Of a stretch of 34,910 nt of DNA, positions 24,191 through 32,600 are shown one piece after another. The translations under genes were made by a program, and so were the position numbers. The notes under the pieces were generated by a model. The model was not told the DNA's origin. It saw nothing but the letters and a program-made list of their open reading frames with translations, and did not search any database. Position 1 is the first letter of the stretch. Each line of letters begins with the position of its first letter. Source of the stretch: Candidatus Avelusimicrobium vaccinum (lineage in GTDB: Bacteria > Elusimicrobiota > Elusimicrobia > Elusimicrobiales > Elusimicrobiaceae); assembly GCA_902794895.1 (NCBI GenBank), contig CADBIY010000016.1, positions 1-34,910 on the forward strand, in the 5' to 3' direction.

Positions 24191-24826
24191 CTATTTGTTT
24201 TTTACTTCTAATTCTACGCGGCGGTTAGCAGCGCGGCCTTCACGGGTTTTGTTGGTAGCAACCGGGTTTTGGGCACCATAACCGATAAAGGATACGTTTT
24301 CAGCGGCTACACCGTTGTTGACGAGTTCCATGGCAACGGCTTTCGCGCGGCGTTGGGAGAGGTCAACGTTGTAGTCCGGGTTTCCTAAAGAATCGGTATA
24401 ACCGGCTACACGGACGGTGTTGTTCGGATATTTTTTAAGAACTTCAGCGGTCTTTTTGATTTGATTTAAAGAATCAGTTGCAATTTTGTCGCTGTTATAA
24501 GCGAAGTTAATCGGTTCTTTAAAAGAAAGAACAGTTGTATCCGCTTTTTGTTGTACATTCGCAACAGTAGCCAAGGCAGCATCGTCGCTCACTTTCGGAG
24601 CCGGTTTCGGAGCTGGCGGAGGCGGAGGCGGCAACGGTTTTTCCGCTTTTTTGAAGCAGCCTTCTTTTTGGCACTTCGGGCATTTGCAACCTGCTTTATG
24701 ATGATGTTTGCATTGGCAGGCGGCCTTTACGCACGTGTTAGAGCGGTTAGGCGTGGTAGTACATTTGGTGCAGTGGCAGGCGCCTAAAAAAATAGCAGCT
24801 GCCAAAACAGTCATTACTTTTTTCAT
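24191..24826 (-). CDS. OmpA-family lipoprotein with Cys/His-rich N-terminal segment
   Basis: A 211-residue lipoprotein (MKKVMTVLAAAIFLGAC, lipobox Cys at 17). The mature N-terminus is unusual: within about 45 residues it has some 12 Cys plus several His (CHCTKC, CQCKHHHKAGCKCPKCQKEG, C), like a small metal-binding module. A Pro-rich linker (PLPPPPPPAPKPAP) leads to the OmpA domain (RVAGYTDSLGNPDYNVDLSQ, then GYGAQNPVATNKTREGRAAN). The OmpA part binds peptidoglycan; a metal-binding or disulfide role for the Cys cluster is inferred. AAGGAG precedes the ATG at 24826. It starts 42 nt after folK on the same strand; a TTGTTAA/TTAACAA inverted repeat lies between them. Confidence 0.88.
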   Translation of the reverse strand: MKKVMTVLAAAIFLGACHCTKCTTTPNRSNTCVKAACQCKHHHKAGCKCPKCQKEGCFKKAEKPLPPPPPPAPKPAPKVSDDAALATVANVQQKADTTVLSFKEPINFAYNSDKIATDSLNQIKKTAEVLKKYPNNTVRVAGYTDSLGNPDYNVDLSQRRAKAVAMELVNNGVAAENVSFIGYGAQNPVATNKTREGRAANRRVELEVKNK

Positions 24827-24868
24827 TGGTTTCTCCTTTGTTAAAGTAAACAGCTTAACAAATATATT

Positions 24869-25366
24869 TTACAATATCCTGCAAGTAGGGGAGCCCTTTT
24901 TTTTCATTAATTCGCGGTAAAGCCGGTAAATGGGCTTGTTAAGCGTCGGATGTATATAATCCGGCAGAATATAGGAAAGGGGTTTTAACACAAACTCCCT
25001 CTCGTGTAAGCGCGGATGCGGGATGATTAAAAAATAATCCGGCTCATCTTCAAAAATTTCTTGATCCTCATAAAAAAGAATATCTAAATCAATCACACGC
25101 GGTCCGTTTTTGAAAGTAGGGGTTCGCCCTAACTCTTTTTCCAACGTTTTTAATTTTTTGAGTAAAGGCATGGGCGCATAAGGAGTACTTAAAACGGCTA
25201 CGGTATTTACAAAATCGTCCTGATGTTCAAATCCTTCCGGCTTAGAAATAATGTAAGGAGCCACTTCTTTTACAGTGCCGAGCGAAGGGAGTACGGCTAA
25301 AGCGCGGTCTATATTTTCTTTGGCGGGGGGGATGTTACTGCCAAGCCCCAAAATTACTTGTGCCAT
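24869..25366 (-). CDS. folK: 2-amino-4-hydroxy-6-hydroxymethyldihydropteridine pyrophosphokinase (FolK)
   Basis: A 165-residue HPPK transferring pyrophosphate from ATP to 6-hydroxymethyl-7,8-dihydropterin, the step before dihydropteroate synthase. It has the N-terminal LGLGSNIPPAKENIDRAL, central LEKELGRT and GPRVIDLDILFYED, and IPHPRLHEREFVLKPL, all family signatures. The length is normal. Its start codon directly abuts the PTPS-like gene (stop at 25367), indicating coupling. It is the last gene of the folate run. Confidence 0.95.
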   Translation of the reverse strand: MAQVILGLGSNIPPAKENIDRALAVLPSLGTVKEVAPYIISKPEGFEHQDDFVNTVAVLSTPYAPMPLLKKLKTLEKELGRTPTFKNGPRVIDLDILFYEDQEIFEDEPDYFLIIPHPRLHEREFVLKPLSYILPDYIHPTLNKPIYRLYRELMKKKGSPTCRIL

Positions 25367-25717
25367 TTATTCTTCTCCGGTGTACGTAATCCAACGGTCG
25401 GGTGCTTCGGCCAATTTAACGCTTTTTAATTGGGAAAATTCGTTTTTAAGAACCCCGAAAATCCAAATACAAATAATTTCGGTTGTCGGATTTTCAAATA
25501 AATCGTTGAGGGTTTTACCTTCTAAAATACGATTGATTTTTTTATCTAAAACAGCGGCAATTTGGCGAAAATCCAGCAAATATCCTTCTTTATTTAGCGG
25601 ACCGTAAAGTGTGATTTCATAGGTAAAAGTGTGCGGATGTATTTCTTCCGCCAGAGTGCCTGCGTGTCCGTGGCGCGCCGTAAAAGAGCCGGTATGAGTT
25701 AAATAAATATTAGGCAT
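25367..25717 (-). CDS. 6-pyruvoyl-tetrahydropterin synthase family protein, PTPS-III candidate replacing FolB
   Basis: A 116-residue T-fold protein. Zinc ligands appear as His16 (SFTARHGH) and His27/His29 (EEIHPHTFTYEI). The catalytic Cys of QueD (C-x3-HGH) is absent; Glu24 lies three residues before His27, the E-x2-H arrangement described for PTPS-III proteins, which make 6-hydroxymethyl-dihydropterin from dihydroneopterin triphosphate and so bypass FolB. The location fits: the gene overlaps folP by 8 nt and abuts folK, exactly where folB is expected. The middle Gly of HGH is Pro here. A true QueD with the Cys is encoded at 27726, so this is not a second QueD. Function is inferred from motif and context. 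Confidence 0.78.
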   Translation of the reverse strand: MPNIYLTHTGSFTARHGHAGTLAEEIHPHTFTYEITLYGPLNKEGYLLDFRQIAAVLDKKINRILEGKTLNDLFENPTTEIICIWIFGVLKNEFSQLKSVKLAEAPDRWITYTGEE

Positions 25718-26504
25718 TTGACTGCTCCGTTTCCTGATAAAATTGTAGCATTTTGCGCGTATCTTTTACGTCATGTACGCGTAAAATGTCGGCTCCTTGT
25801 TGTAAAGCGAGCAAATTGGCGGCAAGTGTTTGCGGTAAGCGGTCTTTGGGCGTGTCGTTGGGGGTACTTAAAAAACTTTTGCGCGAAAGAGCGACTAGTA
25901 GCGGCACTTCAAGCGATTTCAATTCGCGTAAATTTTTAAGTAACAGATAATTTTGCGCGCGTGTTTTGGCAAAACCGAAACCGGGGTCAATAATAAGTTG
26001 GCCTTTGCAAAGACCTGCCGTTAATGCTTGTGAAATTTTTTCACTTAAAAAATCTTTTACTTCTCGTACTACATCTTGATACGCGGTATTTTGTTGCATG
26101 TTCTTGGGCGTGCCGCGTGTGTGCATTAAAACCAATCGGGCGTTGAATTTTTTAATCAGTTTAAATAAATCAGGGGAGGGATTGCCACTCACATCATTGA
26201 TAATTTGCACCCCATTTTTTAGGCCTTCTTCCGCGATAGACAGTTTGGTAGTATCCAACGATAAAGGCAACCCGGGCCATTCTTTATGTAATAATTGAAT
26301 TAAAGGAATTACGCGGGCGCGTTCGGTAACCTCGTCTACCGGGTCCGACCCAGGGCGGGTGGACTCGCCGCCGATATCTAAAACATCTGCCCCTTCTTGA
26401 ATAAATTGTTCGGCCCGTGCCAAAAGACCCGCGGTCGTATTTTGCGGATTACCGTCGTAAAAAGAATCGGGCGTTGCATTTAAAATGGCCATGACTTTTG
26501 GCAT
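25710..26504 (-). CDS. folP: Dihydropteroate synthase (FolP)
   Basis: A 264-residue TIM-barrel enzyme joining p-aminobenzoate to hydroxymethyl-dihydropterin pyrophosphate; the sulfonamide target. The signatures are MAILNATPDSFYDGN at the N-terminus, GADVLDIGGESTRPGSDPV (about 39-57), and IIDPGFGFAKT. The length is normal. It has its own promoter after the folE terminator: TTGCAT-N17-TAGAAT with 6 nt between the -10 box and the ATG and no ribosome-binding site, hence probably a leaderless mRNA. Its end overlaps the PTPS-like gene. Confidence 0.95.
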   Translation of the reverse strand: MPKVMAILNATPDSFYDGNPQNTTAGLLARAEQFIQEGADVLDIGGESTRPGSDPVDEVTERARVIPLIQLLHKEWPGLPLSLDTTKLSIAEEGLKNGVQIINDVSGNPSPDLFKLIKKFNARLVLMHTRGTPKNMQQNTAYQDVVREVKDFLSEKISQALTAGLCKGQLIIDPGFGFAKTRAQNYLLLKNLRELKSLEVPLLVALSRKSFLSTPNDTPKDRLPQTLAANLLALQQGADILRVHDVKDTRKMLQFYQETEQSNA

Positions 26505-26539
26505 ATTCTTATTCTATCAATCCAACCAGTGTGATGCAA
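26505..26539 (-). promoter_or_regulatory. folP promoter, leaderless arrangement
   Basis: On the minus strand: TTGCAT (complement of 26534-26539), a 17-nt spacer, TAGAAT (complement of 26511-26516), 6 nt, then the ATG at 26504. Confidence 0.65.
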
Positions 26540-26560
26540 ATATTATGCGAAATGTTTTAA

Positions 26561-26598
26561 AAATAACGATCCTCTGTAATACAAAAGGATCGTTATTT
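26561..26598 (-). terminator. Terminator of folE
   Basis: A perfect 13-bp stem (26561-26573 with 26586-26598), 12-nt loop, then TTTAAAA on the minus strand, 14 nt after the folE stop. It separates the queD-queE-folE unit from folP. Confidence 0.82.
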
Positions 26599-26612
26599 AA
26601 ATATAGATAATC

Positions 26613-27233
26613 TTATTTAATCATTTCTAAAAATTCGTTACGTACTTCCATTTTCTTAAATGCACCGCGGATAGCACTCGTTACCATCACGGCGTTATGC
26701 TTTTCAATACCGCGCGAACTGATACACATGTGTTTGGCTTTGCAGACGACCATTACGCCGTGCGGCTGTAAGGTTTCCATTAAACTGTCGGCAATCTGCG
26801 CGACTAATTTTTCTTGGATTTGTAAGCGCCGTGCAAACACTTCCACGAGCCGCGCCAATTTGGAAATGCCCAGCACTTTGCCTTTGGGTAAGTAGCCAAT
26901 GCTAATGGTTCCAAAGAAAGGTTGCAAATGATGTTCGCAGGTGGAATAAAATTCAATGTCTTTTAGCACCACCATTTCCTCGCAAGATCCTTCGGTAAAC
27001 GTTTTTAACACGTCTTGCGGTTTTTGTTTATAGCCGCCGTAAAGTTTTTTCCAACTGCGTAAAATGCGGTGGGGGGTTTCCAATAAACCTTCGCGAGATG
27101 GGTCATCCCCGATAAAAGTTAAAATTTCGCGCAAGTTTTGTAAAATTTTTTCTTCGCTCAGCGTACTTGAATTAACTTGTGTAACTGCACGCTTAGCCGT
27201 GCGGACGGATGTTCTTTTACCAGTTTTACGCAT
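26613..27233 (-). CDS. folE: GTP cyclohydrolase I (FolE)
   Basis: A 206-residue T-fold enzyme converting GTP to 7,8-dihydroneopterin triphosphate, the shared precursor of folate and of queuosine/7-deazaguanines. Zinc ligands Cys99 and His102 (STCEHHLQP) and Cys170 (KHMCISSRG) are present, with GISKLARLV and the REGLLETPHR motif. The ATG at 27233 has AGGAGA about 11 nt upstream and lies 76 nt inside the end of queE in another frame, an unusually long overlap. The extra basic N-terminus (RKTGKRTSVRTAKR) is encoded by that overlap. No good alternative start exists downstream. Confidence 0.95.
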   Translation of the reverse strand: MRKTGKRTSVRTAKRAVTQVNSSTLSEEKILQNLREILTFIGDDPSREGLLETPHRILRSWKKLYGGYKQKPQDVLKTFTEGSCEEMVVLKDIEFYSTCEHHLQPFFGTISIGYLPKGKVLGISKLARLVEVFARRLQIQEKLVAQIADSLMETLQPHGVMVVCKAKHMCISSRGIEKHNAVMVTSAIRGAFKKMEVRNEFLEMIK

Positions 27234-27751
27234 AAGTTGATATTCTCCTGTTTGTTACTTTCGGGTTGCAAATAAATTGTTGTTTTTTCGTTTTCGTAAT
27301 TATAGTATTTTTTTAGATCTTCTAAATCGGTCGTTTGGCTGACAACGAGTTTTATTACATCTGCTTTTTTTAGCATTTCCGGACTGACGTATTTTTTGGG
27401 GGAAACGCACACAAAATCTGCTTGGCTGACGTCACAATCATATGCGCCGTTGGTTTCCAGATGTACCACGTGCCCCGCCGATTTTAACGCACTGATTAGC
27501 CCCGGTAAATTTTGTTCGGACGGCTCGCCTCCGGTAATAACGACCGTTTTGCAGGGAAACTCGGCCAGCGCTACTAAAATTTGTAAACTATTCATTTCCG
27601 TGCCGCCGGAAAAAGCGTATTTGGTGTCGCAAAAATCACACCCCATGGTGCATCCGGCCAGCCGCAAAAAGACGGCCGGCATACCGGTATGGGCGCCTTC
27701 CCCTTGGACCGAATAGAAAATTTCGTTAACCTTCCATGATAGCGGCGGCAT
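27158..27751 (-). CDS. queE: 7-carboxy-7-deazaguanine synthase (QueE)
   Basis: A 197-residue radical-SAM enzyme making 7-carboxy-7-deazaguanine from carboxy-tetrahydropterin. The cluster motif is C34-x3-C38-x2-C41 (AGCTMGCDFCDTKY). SVQGEGAHTGMPAVFLRLAG precedes it and VITGGEPS follows. The C-terminus ARLSVQLHKLI is standard. The ATG at 27751 is chosen because GGGAG lies about 8 nt upstream and it matches the family N-terminus; it overlaps the end of queD by 26 nt. The longer open frame upstream is non-homologous. It overlaps folE by 76 nt. Confidence 0.93.
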   Translation of the reverse strand: MPPLSWKVNEIFYSVQGEGAHTGMPAVFLRLAGCTMGCDFCDTKYAFSGGTEMNSLQILVALAEFPCKTVVITGGEPSEQNLPGLISALKSAGHVVHLETNGAYDCDVSQADFVCVSPKKYVSPEMLKKADVIKLVVSQTTDLEDLKKYYNYENEKTTIYLQPESNKQENINLCVKLVKEHPSARLSVQLHKLIQVR

Positions 27752-28070
27752 TTTCACTCTCCCAAATTTCCAATGTTTTGAGTTTAAGCCCTTGTTTAGC
27801 CAATTCGGGACTAATTTTGTTGAATAGGTATTGTGCCAAATTCTCAGCGGTTGGATTTTCCAAAAGATCATTTAGTAGTTGATGATCCGGAAGAAGCGCG
27901 TCAAGTTGCTTTTTTACGATCTTAAAATCACAAACCATTCCGTCTTCCCGTACCGGCCCTTCAATGATAAAAATGGCTTTCCAAGTATGTCCATGCAAAT
28001 CATGGCAGGGGCCGTCATATTTCGGCAAGTGGTGGGCAGAACTGAACGATCGGATCAGTTTAATAAGCAT
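27726..28070 (-). CDS. queD: 6-carboxy-tetrahydropterin synthase (QueD)
   Basis: A 114-residue T-fold enzyme converting dihydroneopterin triphosphate to 6-carboxy-tetrahydropterin. Zinc ligands are His13 (SSAHHLP) and His26/His28, with catalytic Cys22 (CHDLHGHTW). The full C-x3-HGH motif distinguishes it from the PTPS-III-like paralogue at 25367. It starts directly after the DUF1189-like gene (stop at 28071) and overlaps queE. queC and queF are not in the window. Confidence 0.93.
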   Translation of the reverse strand: MLIKLIRSFSSAHHLPKYDGPCHDLHGHTWKAIFIIEGPVREDGMVCDFKIVKKQLDALLPDHQLLNDLLENPTAENLAQYLFNKISPELAKQGLKLKTLEIWESENAAAIMEG

Positions 28071-28811
28071 TTAGTTTTCCTCCGGAAACGTATTAAAAAT
28101 CTGTTGCATATAAATGATACATAAAAATACTTGCGCCAGCGTAAATAAAGGAATCGTAACCCATAGGCGTACGAACCAAAGCGCACTTAAGGGCCCTAAC
28201 AAAAAGAAAGCCCATGTTAAAATACGGTTTCTTGACACGCGGCGTGCCCGCAGCAAATTGAAAAACAGGCCGACGGAGGCAGCGATACAGAAATCAAACA
28301 GAAAAATAAAAGGAATAAAAAGGATCCCCATGATGAAGGAAAAAAAACGTAACGAAGCCGCCAATACGGGTTGATTTTTTTTTAAAAATTCCGGGGTAGT
28401 GGTAAAATTAAGGGTAGGGGGGAGCGGCTGGGCCTGCAATCCGTTTGCTCCCGGCATATAAAGGGTATTACCGCTGATCCATACAAGCGTTTGGGATTCG
28501 GTTAACTCGTTAAGAGTGGGGGGCATTTTACGGCCGGCCTCAAAAACCAGTTGGAACGGACTTTGCGGAATCGGTATTACGACCGGTTTTGAGGGAGACG
28601 TTAATACACCTTTTTCGAACGTAATTTGCGGAAAATTTTTCAGAAAAACAGGTAAATTTCGGTGAATAAAAGATCCTGAAAAAAAATAAAATACAAGTAA
28701 AGATAACAAAAATAAATAAACCGCAAACAAAGCACGGTGTTTACGTGTTGCAAAAGCAAGCAGATGATAACTGCGGAACGAAAATATAGTCTGTAAATGG
28801 ACCCAAATCAT
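28071..28811 (-). CDS. Polytopic membrane protein, DUF1189-like
   Basis: A 246-residue membrane protein. One helix near the N-terminus (FAVYLFLLSLLVFYFFSG) is followed by an extracytoplasmic domain of about 100 residues (LPVFLKNFPQITFEKGVLTS) and three C-terminal helices (FFSFIMGILFIPFIFLFDF, WAFFLLGPLSALWFV, IPLFTLAQVFLCIIYM). The layout and the FPQITFEKG segment recall DUF1189 proteins, whose function is unknown. TATAAT lies 5 nt before the ATG and there is no ribosome-binding site. As first gene of the queD-queE-folE unit it may simply share the promoter. Confidence 0.65.
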   Translation of the reverse strand: MIWVHLQTIFSFRSYHLLAFATRKHRALFAVYLFLLSLLVFYFFSGSFIHRNLPVFLKNFPQITFEKGVLTSPSKPVVIPIPQSPFQLVFEAGRKMPPTLNELTESQTLVWISGNTLYMPGANGLQAQPLPPTLNFTTTPEFLKKNQPVLAASLRFFSFIMGILFIPFIFLFDFCIAASVGLFFNLLRARRVSRNRILTWAFFLLGPLSALWFVRLWVTIPLFTLAQVFLCIIYMQQIFNTFPEEN

Positions 28812-28822
28812 ACTATATTATA
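28812..28822 (-). promoter_or_regulatory. -10 box of the DUF1189-queD-queE-folE unit, leaderless arrangement
   Basis: TATAAT (complement of 28817-28822) is followed by 5 nt and the ATG at 28811. No convincing -35 is seen. Confidence 0.45.
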
Positions 28823-28847
28823 GCAATTTAGCAGGAAACGCCCTTTT

Positions 28848-29423
28848 TTACTTAGAGATTGTATTTTTATCTTGGCACGTAATTTGGGCGCCTAAAAAGA
28901 AAATTTGATTTTTCTTAAACACACAGGATAATTTTTGGGAACGGGGTGAATTATCTGTTCCCGGAGGAAGTGGCCTTAAACAGGCAATTCGGGTGCAGGA
29001 ATAGGTCAGCCCGCACTCCGGAAAGGAGGAAGATGGAAAATTGTCAATGAACCAGGAAAAATCCAAATTATAGTTTAACGTTTTTAAAAAAGTGTCACAG
29101 TTCATTTCTTCAAAAGAACAAAGCGGCTCGGCTGAAGAATTTTCTTCTGTTAAAGTTTGGTTCAGCAGGGTATAGCGTTCGGAGTCGATAGGATCCCCTT
29201 GTACGCGGTATACATCATAACAGGTAAAGCCGGGGGCTTGCTCCTTCGTGCAGGTAAATTGATTAATAATATCATTGCCGGGGCAGGTGTCCTCTACGGC
29301 GGATGTATCCGTTGATAAATATTGGGCTTGGGCGCGCTGCGTGACGGGTTTATAGGGCTTATCCGCCGCATATAACGTGCTTGTCAAACAGGCCATCATG
29401 ATAAACATTCCAATCCATTTCAT
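28848..29423 (-). CDS. Secreted cysteine-rich protein, hypothetical
   Basis: A 191-residue protein I do not recognise. It has a classical signal peptide (MKWIGMFIMMACLTSTLYAA|DK). The mature part has ten Cys (DTCPG, FTCTK, FTCYD, LCSFE, NCDTF, ECGLT, SCTRI, ACLRP, SCVFK, TCQDK), an even number that suggests five disulfides in an exported protein. No lipobox, membrane anchor or known domain is visible. There is no ribosome-binding site; TACTAT lies 6 nt before the ATG. It diverges from the giant PAS-protein gene. Confidence 0.7.
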   Translation of the reverse strand: MKWIGMFIMMACLTSTLYAADKPYKPVTQRAQAQYLSTDTSAVEDTCPGNDIINQFTCTKEQAPGFTCYDVYRVQGDPIDSERYTLLNQTLTEENSSAEPLCSFEEMNCDTFLKTLNYNLDFSWFIDNFPSSSFPECGLTYSCTRIACLRPLPPGTDNSPRSQKLSCVFKKNQIFFLGAQITCQDKNTISK

Positions 29424-29529
29424 CTTTTTATAGTAGCAAATTGCGCGGAAAGGGAAAAGTGTTTTAAAGGTTGTAAAATAATTAGTTTAAGAATTTTCCG
29501 AACGCGGGCAATGCGCGTTCGGTAGTTAG

Positions 29530-29558
29530 TTGCAAGGAAACGCGGAATTTATTAAGAT
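29530..29558 (+). promoter_or_regulatory. Promoter of the PAS/GAF gene
   Basis: TTGCAA (29530-29535), a 17-nt spacer and TAAGAT (29553-29558). Just upstream is a perfect 9-bp hairpin (29498-29506 with 29514-29522) without a T run, possibly an operator or part of a divergent control region. Confidence 0.5.
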
Positions 29559-29600
29559 ATAACCGTATTTAGCATATTGTCTAAAACGGAGCGTGCATGT

Positions 29601-32600
29601 ATGGCCAAATCTCTTTTTCCTTTTTTTTCCAAATCGGATGATTCTCAACAGCCTATTAAAGTAATGACGGAAGAAATGTTTGCTTTTTTAAAACAGTTTC
29701 CTTCCGCGTTGTTATTATTAGATGTGACCGGCAAAATCACATTTGCTAATGCTCCGGCCGCAACCTTATTAAACACCTCTATTGATAAATTGGAAGGATC
29801 GGCCATTCATAAATGGGGTTTGTCCATGCAACAAGTGAACGCGCTGACACAGGCGCAAAATCCGCCTCAACCGCTTATTTTAGACAGAACAGAACTTCAA
29901 GCCCCCGTATTACAAATTACAGGGAAAGTGTTGGCAGATACCCCTTTTATTATGTTGACACTGAGTGCTGCTGCGCAATTTAAACAATTAACGGCAGATA
30001 AGCAATTTTTGACAGAGATTTTAAACCACTATCCGGAAGCGGTACTGGTGCAAAATGAAAAGAAACAATGTGTGTGGTGGAACCATTTGGCTGAAAAATT
30101 ATTTGGGATTTCCATGGACCAGGCCTTGGGTAAACATGTCGACCAACTGCTACCTAAGGAATTATATCCGCTGCTAGAACCCCTGGATAAGCAAGTGCTT
30201 GCAGGAACTTCGTGTGCGAATGTAGCGGTTACGTATCCGCTGTCTGAAAAAGAAAATTGTACCTTATCGGTTAGTAAATCGGTCTACCGGGTTTCCGGTT
30301 CTAAGGAAACCTATCTTATTAGCGTATTTGAAAATATCACTTCCCACTATGAAAATGACCAACAACTTCAACGCAGCCATACGTTATTACAGGCTATTTT
30401 GAACAATGTTCCCTTAGGATTGTATACCCGTGATTGCGATGGAAAGATGACTTATTTTAATAGCCAAAGTATGAAGGTTTTGAATGAAAAAGACAGCAGC
30501 CTGACAGATCATCCGCATGCTTTCCAAAATCAAGATAAAATTAAATTTCACCGCCAACGTGAAGCAGAAATTTTAAAAGAAGGAAAACCGTACGAATCTC
30601 CGGAAGAAGTATACGTGGATTCTTCCGGTAATGAAAAAATTCTGCATTTAATTAAAGTGCCTTTAATGGATGCCGGCCCAAAGCCATTGGTACTTTCTAT
30701 GGTAGAGGATATTACCAAACGCCACCAACAGGAACAGGAAGTCCAGCGGGTAAACCGGTTTTTATCGGCCATTGTACAAAATGCGCCAATCGGTTTATAT
30801 GCCCGCCGGGCAGATGGACATATGTTGTTGCGTAATAAACAGTGCAATGCAATTTTTGGAGACGTGAGTGAGGATGATTATGATGAGCGTGGTAAACTTC
30901 CGCATGAAACGCCGGAACAAGCCTCCCAATATTTGGGGCGCGAGTATGAGGTCCTTTTAAGCGGGCGAATTTTGGATATTCCAGAAGAAGAATATAAGAC
31001 CGCATCCGGAGAACGGAAATTACTTCACTTAGTAAAAGTTCCGATTATAGGAACCCGTGAAGAAGAACGCTTTGTAGTTACCTTGGTAGAAGATATTACG
31101 GAACGCCGCCAACAAGAACGTGATTTGTTGGAAACGAAAAATTCGCTCCAAAGTATTTTGGAGCACGTTCCGGTAGCCATTTACGCGCGCAGTGTAGATG
31201 ACAAGATCTCATTTATCAATAAACGGGCTCTGGAGATGTTTCCGGGAGAGACCGAGTATAAAAATGAAGATAATTTTTACGGCCATCGCGAGAAATCCAT
31301 TTTTGAAGAAGGAAAAATGTTGGAGTTCCCGGAAGAATGGTATACCACTAAAAATGGCGAAAAAATTCTCTTACATTTAATAAAGGCGCCTGTGTTTGAT
31401 AAAGAGGGCAAGCCTTTTATGGTGCTTACCGTAGCCGAAGATATTACCCATAAAAAAGAACAGGAACGCGCCATTGTGGATGCCAAAAATTTCTTACAAG
31501 CGGTTATTAACCAATTACCGGTTTCGCTATCCGTAAAAAATTATGACGGGAAATATATTTTATGGAATAAGAAGAGTGAGGAATTGTTTGGGGTTCGCGC
31601 AGAAGACGTTATTGGCCGCACTGCCTACCGGACCGATTTAAATAAAGATCAAGCCGAATTTTTACGCGAAGCAGATCTGCGGGTTTTTGAAAATAAGAAG
31701 GAACAAACCATTCCGCAGGAACTTATTTCTTCGGCGGAAGGTGGTATCAAAATTATGCATACGGTCAAAACGCCGGTTTTCAATCCTGACGGAACTCCCA
31801 ATTGCTTGCTCGTAGTGTCAGAAGATATCACAGCGAAAACGAAAATGGAAAAACAAATTCGTGAAGCAAACGATAAAAATACCCTCCTCATTGAAAATGC
31901 ACGGGAAGGGGTGATTATTGTTGAAGACGGTAAAATTATCTATGCAAACCATGCTTTCTGCCAGACGTTTGGTTTTCAAAAGTTAGAAAATATTAAAAAT
32001 AAACCGCTTGTTGATCTGGCAGTAGAGGAGCATAAGGAAATTTTGAAGGAAAAATATGAAGCCGTTGTGGCAGATTTACCGCAAGCCGATAAACCGGTGG
32101 TCCTGCGCATGAGAACGGTTTCCAAGAAAACAATCGAAGTGGAATTTTCTGCGATTGTGTCGCGGTACCTGGGCAGGCGAATTGTATTGGGATTCGTGCG
32201 TGATATTACGGAAGAAAACCGCAATTTGCGTGCCATTAAAACAGAACGGGACCATTTCCGTGCCGCATTTGAAAATAGTGTCAATCCGGTGTTAATCCTT
32301 TCCCATAAGGGGTATATATTGGTGATGAATGAGTCTTGCCGGAAACTGTTTGGTTTCACGGAAAAAGACCAAACGTTCTACCGAAATGTCTATATGAGAC
32401 CGGCCTTGACATTGGCGGTGCGACGCAAACTTAAATCCGGCCAGCCGGCCCAAATGGAATATACCTTCGATTTTGAACGGGCTGAACGGTTATTCCCAGG
32501 TCGGATACACGGAACCGGTTGTGTCAAATTTGACGTTACTTTTGTTCCGATTAATAAACGCGATGCAAAGGATGGGTCGGTGTCGGCGGATTATGTTGTT

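Noticed and set aside
27752-27871. Upstream extension of queE
   Set aside because: The added 40 residues are antisense-like sequence inside queD and do not match the QueE N-terminus; the ATG at 27751 has a good ribosome-binding site.
28000-28110. preQ1 riboswitch before the queD/queE genes
   Set aside because: queD starts directly after the upstream coding gene; there is no leader that could hold an aptamer.
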